Under the pieces are notes generated by a model. The model saw only the letters and a list, made by a program, of their open reading frames with translations. It was not told where the DNA came from and did not search any database. A stretch of 12,336 bases of DNA from Thermoproteota archaeon (GTDB lineage: Archaea > Thermoproteota > Methanomethylicia > Methanomethylicales > Methanomethylicaceae). Shown piece by piece: positions 7,747 to 12,336 of this stretch. The stretch covers positions 1-12,336 of the forward strand of contig JASFYK010000024.1 of the NCBI GenBank assembly GCA_030055545.1, in the 5' to 3' direction. The position numbers and the translations under genes were made by a program. The stretch's first letter is position 1, and each line of letters starts with the position of its first letter.

Positions 7747-8541
7747 ATGTCTTTCAAGTGCAATGCTGAAATTGGTATAATAGGAGGGAGCGGTTTCTAC
7801 GATCCGGCGATGTTCGACTCTGTCTCCGAAGTGAAAATCCACACGCCTTTTGGATCCCCTTCAGACATTATCTCCGTGGGTGATTTAAGGGGAGTCCGCG
7901 TGGCTTTTCTCCCCAGGCACGGAAAGCGGCATTCTATACCGCCCCATCTTATCAATTACCATGCGAATATATGGGCGCTCCGGGATCTTGGGGTCAGGAG
8001 GATCCTAGCCCCTTCCGCTGTGGGGAGCCTGAAGGAAGAGATCAGTCCAGGCGACATCGTGATCCCAGACCAGTTTATCGACTTCACGAAGAACAGGCGG
8101 TATTCGTTCTATGACGGCGCGGTAGTGGGGCACTTTTCGCTTGCGGATCCCTTTTGTCCTGATCTGAACCAGAAGGTAATCGAAACAGCCCGCAAGTTCG
8201 GGATCAGTACACATTCGCCCGCATGCTATGTTTGCATTGAGGGACCGAGGTTCTCAACAAGGGCGGAGTCGAAGCTATTCAGGTCTTGGGGCGCAGACAT
8301 CATCGGGATGACATTGGTGCCTGAGGTCATACTTGCTAGGGAGGCAGGTATCTGCTACACAACGATCGCAACGGTCACAGACTATGATGTATGGGCAGAG
8401 AAGCCAGTCACTGCGCAAGAAGTTGTTGATACCCTCAAGTCAAATGTTGAGAAAGCAAAAAAGGTAATATATGAAGTGGTACCGAGTCTCAGTGAGCGAA
8501 GGTGTTCATGTGAGAAGTCTTCCGAGAGCGCCTTGGTCTGA
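7747..8541 (+). CDS. mtnP: S-methyl-5'-thioadenosine phosphorylase
   Basis: A 264-residue member of the MTAP group. It phosphorolyses methylthioadenosine, a by-product of polyamine synthesis, to adenine and methylthioribose-1-phosphate. Motifs in order are the phosphate loop IGIIGGSGFY at the N-terminus, LPRHGKRHSIPPH, SLADPFCP, IEGPRFSTRAES, GMTLVPEV and the purine-binding TDYDVW. The C-terminus carries Cys253-Ser-Cys255, and other cysteines stand at 137, 160, 163 and 203. This resembles the disulfide-stabilised archaeal enzymes. The start is ATG at 7747 because GGTG lies exactly 6 nt before it. An upstream in-frame start at 7723 lacks such a site. It follows the phosphoribosyltransferase in one unit, so the adenine or a derived base could be salvaged by its neighbour. 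Confidence 0.93.
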   Translation: MSFKCNAEIGIIGGSGFYDPAMFDSVSEVKIHTPFGSPSDIISVGDLRGVRVAFLPRHGKRHSIPPHLINYHANIWALRDLGVRRILAPSAVGSLKEEISPGDIVIPDQFIDFTKNRRYSFYDGAVVGHFSLADPFCPDLNQKVIETARKFGISTHSPACYVCIEGPRFSTRAESKLFRSWGADIIGMTLVPEVILAREAGICYTTIATVTDYDVWAEKPVTAQEVVDTLKSNVEKAKKVIYEVVPSLSERRCSCEKSSESALV

Positions 8542-8571
8542 CCATCGACCTGATCTATTAGCGGGGGGCTA

Positions 8572-8624
8572 AGTGTTAAACAATTCTATATTCCTGACCA
8601 TGAGTGTTCAACACTTCTATATTC
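8572..8624. repeat. Two tandem operator-like palindromic repeats, 31 bp apart
   Basis: A 22-bp unit at 8572-8593 recurs at 8603-8624 with two mismatches (20 of 22 identical). The second copy opens with a perfect palindrome, AGTGTT-C-AACACT (8603-8615). The first copy has one mismatch in it (AGTGTT-A-AACAAT). Both continue into TTCTATATTC. The 31-bp period is close to three turns of B-DNA, so two bound dimers would lie on the same face. This suggests transcription-factor sites upstream of the promoter at 8684, but no regulator is identified. Confidence 0.6.
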
Positions 8625-8683
8625 AACCACACTCGCATACGAATTAAAATATACCAGCAAACTTTATATATTCGAGTATTTAC

Positions 8684-8693
8684 GTTATATATC
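8684..8693 (+). promoter_or_regulatory. Predicted promoter and ribosome-binding site for a short transcript
   Basis: GTTATATATC is a good TATA-like box, with another AT-rich candidate (TTATATA) at 8664-8670. A start about 25 nt downstream would fall near 8712-8714, just ahead of AGGTGA at 8717-8722, which is 8 nt before an ATG at 8731. The order TATA, Shine-Dalgarno, ATG is the same as for firm genes in the window. Confidence 0.45.
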
Positions 8694-8730
8694 AAGTAGT
8701 GGATAATAGGAAAAGAAGGTGAAAGCGAGA

Positions 8731-8781
8731 ATGGAAAAGAAGTTTAACCCGGTAAAGCCTACTCTGTGGGTGCCTGGCTAA
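8731..8781 (+). CDS. Putative 16-residue microprotein or remnant ORF
   Basis: ATG at 8731 opens 16 codons (MEKKFNPVKPTLWVPG) before TAA at 8779-8781. AGGTGA lies 8 nt upstream and a TATA box 38-47 nt upstream. A hairpin starts on the last base of the stop codon. If one base is skipped at the stop (GGC-T-AAA), the frame stays open for about 27 more codons to TAA at 8861-8863. The ORF may therefore be a leader peptide, a frameshifted gene, or the head of a decayed gene. I recognise no family. The length alone gives no statistical support. The signals around it are the only argument. Confidence 0.3.
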   Translation: MEKKFNPVKPTLWVPG

Positions 8782-8817
8782 AAGCGAAAGGACTACAGGC
8801 CATTCGTTCTTTGCTTT
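8781..8817 (+). other. Stable hairpin just after the small ORF
   Basis: AAAGCGAAAGGAC (8781-8793) pairs with GTTCTTTGCTTT (8806-8817) over 12 base pairs, one of them G-U, with a single bulged G and a 12-base loop. It stands out in an otherwise AT-rich, unstructured gap. No oligo-T follows directly, so it is not a bacterial-type terminator. It might be an RNA structure, a protein-binding site, or a trace of an element end. Confidence 0.45.
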
Positions 8818-8886
8818 GTTGGATGTCTTTGCGACTGAAAATGTTTCATATTTTCCGCCCTAAAAATAATAAAGCAACTATATAAT

Positions 8887-8915
8887 AAAAAGAAATATCG
8901 TTTTTTATGGTTTTT
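8887..8915. terminator. Bidirectional oligo-T terminator region
   Basis: On the plus strand TTTTTT at 8901-8906 and TTTTT at 8911-8915 would end transcripts coming from the MTAP side or from the 8684 promoter. On the minus strand TTTCTTTTT (8894-8886) would end the HD-gene transcript about 45 nt past its stop. U-rich tracts without a hairpin are the usual archaeal termination signal. Confidence 0.55.
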
Positions 8916-8938
8916 GATCTGTAAGTGCTGCTCTGCAC

Positions 8939-9487
8939 TCAAAGACCAAGTTCTCCGGCAATCTCCTGCATGCTCTCAAGAGCTATCCTGAGAAACTCCT
9001 CAATAGGGATTCCCATCTCCCTGCATGACGCTATCCTGTTCCTGTCAGCACCCTTGGCAAAATCCTTGCTCTTGTACTTTTTTATCAGGGTCTCTACGGT
9101 GACGTCCTTTAGTTTCTTGCTGGGCATCACTAGGGCCGCAGCCACGACGAGCCCCGAAACAGCATCGCTCGCTATCAGAGCCCTCTTGAAGTTGCTGTCT
9201 GGCATCACGCCGGTATTCTCGTAATTGTGCGCCTTTATTGCCTGAAGTACTTCGTCTTCGACCAGACCCTCAAGCATCTGCGATGCGACGAGCGTATGGT
9301 CGCCCAGCCCGCTGCAGACCTCGAAGTCAATATCGTGAAGTATTCCTGTGACCTCCCACTTCGCCTGATCCTCACCAAGCCTCAGCGCGAGCCCCATCAT
9401 AACCGCACCCACTGCGAGCATGTGTTTCAGGTTACTCTCTTTCTTGACATGCCTCCTTACAAGTTCAATGGCCTCTTCCCTGAGCAC
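8939..9487 (-). CDS. HD-domain protein, putative metal-dependent phosphohydrolase
   Basis: A 182-residue protein with the ordered metal ligands of an HD domain: His22 (NLKHML), His51-Asp52 (GILHDIDFE), His64 (GDHTLVAS), His87 (AHNYE) and a later Asp in the IASDAVSG segment. Such proteins hydrolyse phosphate esters of nucleotides or other small molecules. This small stand-alone archaeal type is usually uncharacterised, so the substrate is open. The frame extends 17 codons upstream. I place the start at GTG 9487 because it gives the typical N-terminus (LREEAIELVRRHV) and GGTG stands exactly 6 nt before it. It is divergent from the zinc-ribbon gene, with 121 bases between starts. Confidence 0.82.
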   Translation of the reverse strand: MLREEAIELVRRHVKKESNLKHMLAVGAVMMGLALRLGEDQAKWEVTGILHDIDFEVCSGLGDHTLVASQMLEGLVEDEVLQAIKAHNYENTGVMPDSNFKRALIASDAVSGLVVAAALVMPSKKLKDVTVETLIKKYKSKDFAKGADRNRIASCREMGIPIEEFLRIALESMQEIAGELGL

Positions 9488-9520
9488 ATGAGACACCAGA
9501 TCTATCGGAGGGGAGATCTG

Positions 9521-9527
9521 ATAAAAA
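9521..9527 (-). promoter_or_regulatory. TATA box for the HD-domain gene
   Basis: On the minus strand TTTTTAT lies about 37 nt upstream of the GTG start at 9487. This is the same geometry as at lysS and the hydrolase, and it supports the shorter start, since the longer frame would begin upstream of this box. Confidence 0.5.
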
Positions 9528-9562
9528 CCTTGAGGCAAATGAATAGGCAGTATCCCCCTGCC

Positions 9563-9571
9563 AAAAATAAG
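9563..9571 (+). promoter_or_regulatory. Possible TATA box for the zinc-ribbon gene
   Basis: AAAAATAAG lies about 42 nt before the ATG at 9609. A start near 9592-9595 would leave a short leader containing GGTG (9599-9602), 6 nt before the ATG. An ATG at 9591 would then be at or upstream of the mRNA start. Confidence 0.45.
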
Positions 9572-9608
9572 AAATACCCGCGTCTTCTAGATGATCGCGG
9601 TGCCATGC

Positions 9609-9932
9609 ATGTTCTGCCCAAAGTGCGGGACTGAGAACCCAGAGGACTCTAATTTCTGCAGTAAGTGCGGCAATAGGCTGGGCAAGACTTTCACCGAAGA
9701 GTTTAACGTTGCAGCAAAGGACCTTGTCTCAAAGATAGAGGACCTGATAAGGGAAGGCAACGTAACTCACATAATAGTGAAGAACGAGCAGGGAAGGGTT
9801 CTTCTGGAGCTGCCTGCAACCGTCTTCGTTGTGGGCGCGATCCTTGCGCCTTGGATGGCGGCTCTTGGCGCAATCGCAGCGCTCGCTACCAACTGCAAAG
9901 TCGTGGTCGAGAGAAAATCCGAGCGACTCTAA
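9609..9932 (+). CDS. Zinc-ribbon protein with DUF4342-like domain
   Basis: A 107-residue two-part protein. The first 22 residues are a CPxCG-type zinc ribbon with Cys3, Cys6, Cys17 and Cys20 (FCPKCG, FCSKCG). The rest resembles DUF4342: an amphipathic stretch, IREGNVTHIIVKNEQGRVLL, then LPATVFVVGAILAPWMAALGAI, a hydrophobic segment that may touch or enter the membrane, and a charged end. The molecular role of DUF4342 is unknown. In-frame ATG 9591 and GTG 9600 lie upstream, but ATG 9609 has GGTG exactly 6 nt before it and starts right at the zinc ribbon. It converges on lysS. Confidence 0.78.
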   Translation: MFCPKCGTENPEDSNFCSKCGNRLGKTFTEEFNVAAKDLVSKIEDLIREGNVTHIIVKNEQGRVLLELPATVFVVGAILAPWMAALGAIAALATNCKVVVERKSERL

Positions 9933-10015
9933 CCGCATAAGCGAAATCAGAACAATGCAAGGAGAGGATCGAGAGGCGATCTGCCAGACTATCCCAGATT
10001 GACGGTTGGGCAGAT

Positions 10016-10029
10016 AAAAAAGCAAAAAA
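10016..10029 (-). terminator. Oligo-T terminator of lysS
   Basis: Read on the minus strand, TTTTTT-GC-TTTTTT begins 8 nt after the lysS stop codon. Two closely spaced T6 tracts are a typical archaeal termination signal. They also mark the boundary with the converging zinc-ribbon gene. Confidence 0.6.
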
Positions 10030-10036
10030 TGGACGA

Positions 10037-11413
10037 TCAGGAGTCGTTGTTGAACTTCTTCAGGATTATCCTGGTGTTAGTCGCCGTGACCCCCTTGATC
10101 TTCCTTATGTTCTCCAGCACTTCGTTCATCTGGTTGACGCTTTCTACGTTGAGCATTACCTCTATGTCAAAGTCGCCGCTTATCTCGAGTACCTTGTGCA
10201 CTCCCCTGATCCAGAGGATGCGCCTCGCCACGGCTGTGGTGTAGATATTGGACTCACACTTGACTAGCACAAGCGCCTCGATCTTCTTCGGCACCTGCAC
10301 TTCGAGCCTCTTGCCAGCCGCCTTCTCAGCGAGCTCTAGGAGGTCGACATCCCGGTAGCTCCTGACCTCTGGCCTATCCTTTATTGCCTGGAGCACCTTC
10401 ATCAGCTCCTCATCGCTCAGGGCCACCCCGAGGCGCTTCAGCCGGTCCTCAAGCGCCACCTTCCCTGTGTACTTGCTGATCACGATCTCCCTCTGCCTGC
10501 CCACTATGCTCGGCGGGAACGCCTCATAGGTCTGAGGGTCGAATATGACCGCTGCTGCGTGGACTCCACCCTTGTGTGAGAAGACATTCTCGCCGACGAT
10601 TGGCTGCAGTGGCGACACGGGTATGCCGCTGTGCTTCTCGAGCAGCAGCGAGAGCTCCGGCAGCTTCGTGAGGTCGACCGTGTCGACATTGTGGAGTACC
10701 TTCAGCGCCACTGCAAAAGGCTCAAGCGGCGTGATCCCTGCCCGTTCACCTATCCCGTTCACGGTCGTGTGGACTGCTGTCGCGCCCCCCTCGACCGCGG
10801 CTATCGCGCTGGCGACGGCAAAGCCTAGGTCGTTGTGGCAGTGGGCATCAAGCTCCGCGCCCAGGTCCCTGGAGAGCCTCGAGAATAGGTCTCTCATCCT
10901 GTCCGGAGGCGTTATGCCCACGGTGTCCGGGATGCTTATCCTGTCAGCCCCAGCCTCGACCGCGGCCCTGCATATCCTGACGATGAAGTCGTAGTTTCCT
11001 CGGGTCGCGTCCTCGGCTGTGAACCTGACCTTCACCCCGTGGTCCCTTGCATGCTGTATGCTCTTCACCGCGGTCTCGATCGCCTTCTCCTCGGTCATTT
11101 TCATCGCTTGGAGCTTCTTCTCGGTGATTCCGAGAAAGATCGCGACGCGGTCCACGCCGCAGGCAAGTGCTGCTTCCACGTCAGGTATCAGCGCGCGGCT
11201 GTGTGCCAGGATCTCGGCATCAAGCCGCTCCGCCACAATCCTCTTTATCGCCTCGGTCACGTCCTGGGATACGGCCGGATGCCCTGCCTCGATCATGTCG
11301 ACCTTGGCTTCGTCCAACTTCCTGGCTATCTCCACTTTAGCGTCGATGGTGAAGGAGACGCCAGGCGTCTGCTCCCCCTCCCTGAGGGTAGTGTCAAGGA
11401 TCTTGACTTTCAT
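10037..11413 (-). CDS. lysS: Homocitrate synthase with C-terminal RAM domain
   Basis: A 458-residue enzyme of the DRE-TIM metallolyase family. Visible active-site parts are DTTLREGEQ (7-15, catalytic Arg11 and metal-binding Glu12), IEAGHPAVS (41-49), HSRA (71-74), the metal ligands His191 and His193 in HCHND, and GERAG (222-226). Residues about 378-455 form a RAM/Lrp-AsnC-like ligand-binding domain (IEALVLVKCES to GVTATNTRIILKK). This architecture and the motif wording fit archaeal homocitrate synthases such as those of Sulfolobales, which condense acetyl-CoA and 2-oxoglutarate for lysine synthesis through 2-aminoadipate. Isopropylmalate or citramalate synthase is the alternative, but those carry a different C-terminal domain. 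The start at ATG 11413 has GGTG 6 nt upstream and a TATA box 35 nt upstream. No other lysine genes are visible. Confidence 0.85.
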   Translation of the reverse strand: MKVKILDTTLREGEQTPGVSFTIDAKVEIARKLDEAKVDMIEAGHPAVSQDVTEAIKRIVAERLDAEILAHSRALIPDVEAALACGVDRVAIFLGITEKKLQAMKMTEEKAIETAVKSIQHARDHGVKVRFTAEDATRGNYDFIVRICRAAVEAGADRISIPDTVGITPPDRMRDLFSRLSRDLGAELDAHCHNDLGFAVASAIAAVEGGATAVHTTVNGIGERAGITPLEPFAVALKVLHNVDTVDLTKLPELSLLLEKHSGIPVSPLQPIVGENVFSHKGGVHAAAVIFDPQTYEAFPPSIVGRQREIVISKYTGKVALEDRLKRLGVALSDEELMKVLQAIKDRPEVRSYRDVDLLELAEKAAGKRLEVQVPKKIEALVLVKCESNIYTTAVARRILWIRGVHKVLEISGDFDIEVMLNVESVNQMNEVLENIRKIKGVTATNTRIILKKFNNDS

Positions 11414-11444
11414 TAGTGGCACCGCAAATAGAATTATTCGAACC

Positions 11445-11452
11445 GTATATAA
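11445..11452 (-). promoter_or_regulatory. TATA box of lysS
   Basis: TTATATAC on the minus strand is centred 35 nt upstream of the lysS ATG. The implied leader is about ten nucleotides and carries GGTG. This position argues against the 86-codon upstream extension of the reading frame. Confidence 0.65.
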
Positions 11453-11556
11453 GTCTTTTCGTATCCATTGTTGCTCCTTTTTTACATCTGGAAGGGAGTT
11501 ATCTACGAAAAAAATACCAAAAATGACTAATTGCGAGATCAACCCGATTGGGTAGC

Positions 11557-11566
11557 GTTTAATAAA
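11557..11566 (+). promoter_or_regulatory. Possible TATA box for the HerA-like gene
   Basis: GTTTAATAAA (11557-11566) lies about 50 nt before the GTG at 11614, giving a predicted leader of about 25 nt. GAGG at 11602-11605 is then 8 nt from the start. An in-frame TTG at 11596 has no site in front of it. Confidence 0.4.
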
Positions 11567-11613
11567 TCTGCTATCCATACTACCACCAGAATCAGTTGTG
11601 CGAGGTTCACGAG

Positions 11614-12336
11614 GTGTCTTCTTGGTTCGTTGGCAGGATTGAAGGTACTGCGGGCACGGAGAAGTTCTCAATGATCCTTGAGAGGCAGGATGTCGGGAAG
11701 AACGACTACGTCCAGGTGAGGCACGAAGGCAAGGATTTTCTACTCATAATAAAGGATGTGGAACGCGCGGGCGACAGCAAGATGGTTGCCGAATGCGTCG
11801 TGATAGGTGCCCCGCCGAAGACGCCCTTCGTCCCGGGCTCCGAGGTTCTGGCTGCCTCAGAGGAGGTGCTCAGGAAGGGGTTGGGAATAGACTCTGGGGA
11901 AGCGGAGGGGATCTACATCGGGAAGCTCAGGAACTTGGACTGCAAAGTTTGGCTGCCTGTCAAGAAGATGACGCGCATATTCATAGTTGGGAAGCCCGGC
12001 TCCGGGAAATCGTATACGATGGGCGTCATCGCCGAGGAGTTCATCAAGAAGGGGATCCCGCTGGTCATAATCGATGCGCATGGCGAGTACTCTAGCCTCA
12101 AGGTCCCTGCGAATGTACCCTCGGCGGAGTTCGGGATCTCCCCCAAGTCATACTCTGAGAACATAGTCGAGTTCGCCAACCTAGCGTTCAACCCGGGGGC
12201 GGATCTGGACATCGCTGCTCTGGATTCGACGAAGGCTGACGACATCGTTTCGCAGATGCAGTGCACGATAATCAACCTCCGCGGGCTGGGGACCGAGGAG
12301 CAGTACCAGGTCGTCCACAAGGTCTTGACCAAGCTC
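11614..12336 (+). CDS. HerA-like hexameric ATPase, N-terminal part (runs off the window)
   Basis: The first 241 residues of a HerA/DUF87-type ATPase. Residues 1-65 resemble the HAS-barrel that opens these proteins. A Walker A motif, GKPGSGKS, stands at 126-133 and a Walker-B-like VIIDAHGEYS at 151-160. This order is usual for archaeal HerA, which with the nuclease NurA resects DNA ends together with Mre11-Rad50. Related DUF87 ATPases serve other roles, so HerA itself is likely but not proven from half a protein. The likely start is GTG at 11614. The gene is divergent from lysS, with 200 bases between starts. The remainder, including the arginine-finger region, lies beyond the edge. Confidence 0.82.
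   Translation, partial: MSSWFVGRIEGTAGTEKFSMILERQDVGKNDYVQVRHEGKDFLLIIKDVERAGDSKMVAECVVIGAPPKTPFVPGSEVLAASEEVLRKGLGIDSGEAEGIYIGKLRNLDCKVWLPVKKMTRIFIVGKPGSGKSYTMGVIAEEFIKKGIPLVIIDAHGEYSSLKVPANVPSAEFGISPKSYSENIVEFANLAFNPGADLDIAALDSTKADDIVSQMQCTIINLRGLGTEEQYQVVHKVLTKL

Larger units (their letters stand above)
8542..8938. other. AT-rich intergenic region of 397 bp
   Basis: This is the largest non-coding gap in the window. From left to right it holds the tandem operator-like repeats (8572-8624), AT-rich promoter elements (8650-8700), the small ORF and hairpin (8717-8817), an AT-rich stretch, oligo-T signals for both strands (8887-8915), and a short 5-bp-stem hairpin (AGTGC/GCACT, 8924-8939) overlapping the HD gene's stop. 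No tRNA, rRNA or recognised riboswitch fold was found. Confidence 0.7.

Noticed and set aside
7254..7763. A 169-codon minus-strand frame opposite the phosphoribosyltransferase
   Set aside because: The coding strand carries the PRPP signature. The antisense product has no domain, and the overlap with MTAP's start makes it implausible.
8572..8633. A short CRISPR array
   Set aside because: Only two repeats with a 9-base gap between them. That is far too short for spacers, and no cas genes are nearby.
8698..8906. SRP RNA, RNase P RNA or a C/D-box RNA
   Set aside because: Too short and AT-rich for SRP or RNase P RNA in an organism with GC-rich genes. A CTGA is present, but no matching C box or conserved core was found.
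8924..8939. AGTGC/GCACT hairpin as terminator of the HD gene
   Set aside because: The stem is only 5 bp and the minus strand after it has no T tract until about 8894. The oligo-T there is the better signal.
11596..11613. TTG at 11596 as start of the HerA-like gene
   Set aside because: No ribosome-binding site precedes it, while GTG at 11614 has GAGG 8 nt upstream.
11414..11671. An 86-codon N-terminal extension of the homocitrate synthase frame
   Set aside because: It crosses the lysS TATA box and the GGTG site 6 nt before ATG 11413, is AT-rich, and the family N-terminus begins at MKVKILDTTLREG.

Overview
The window reads as a stretch of archaeal chromosome, probably from a thermophile of the Thermoproteota (TACK) side. 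The evidence is: an archaeal-type 2,3-bisphosphoglycerate-independent phosphoglycerate mutase; a homocitrate synthase with a C-terminal RAM (Lrp/AsnC-type) domain, as in Sulfolobales; an MTA phosphorylase with a C-terminal Cys-x-Cys; a HerA-type ATPase; TATA boxes about 35-42 nt upstream of starts; GGTG ribosome-binding sites; and oligo-T terminators. The lineage is an inference. I cannot name the species.

Layout. Positions 1-69 look like the end of an upstream plus-strand gene. A LysE-family exporter (172-783, +) faces a TldD-type metalloprotease (813-2228, -). The protease lies downstream of a nicotinamidase-like cysteine hydrolase (2294-2860, -). A 152-bp divergent promoter region separates the hydrolase from an HPr-kinase-like P-loop protein (3013-3951, +). 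Next come apgM (4008-5282), a PspC-domain membrane protein (5333-5749) and an MFS transporter (5756-6976), closely spaced on the plus strand. A purine-salvage pair follows under one good TATA box: a purine phosphoribosyltransferase with a winged-helix-like tail (7053-7721) and MTA phosphorylase (7747-8541).

The 397-bp AT-rich gap at 8542-8938 is the least ordinary part. It holds two tandem operator-like palindromes exactly 31 bp apart, a TATA box, a Shine-Dalgarno site, a 16-codon ORF, a 12-bp hairpin on its stop codon, and oligo-T terminator signals for both strands. It may encode a small regulated RNA or microprotein, or be the remains of a decayed gene.

An HD-domain protein (8939-9487, -) and a zinc-ribbon/DUF4342 protein (9609-9932, +) are divergent. 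The DUF4342 gene converges on lysS (10037-11413, -), which is divergent from a HerA-like ATPase (11614 to the window edge, +).

Together the genes cover central metabolism (glycolysis, purine and methylthioadenosine salvage, lysine synthesis), transport, peptide processing and DNA repair. No CRISPR array, intact mobile element, tRNA or rRNA is visible. Translation starts are unusually uniform: seven genes have GGTG exactly 6 nt before the start codon, and many starts are TTG or GTG.
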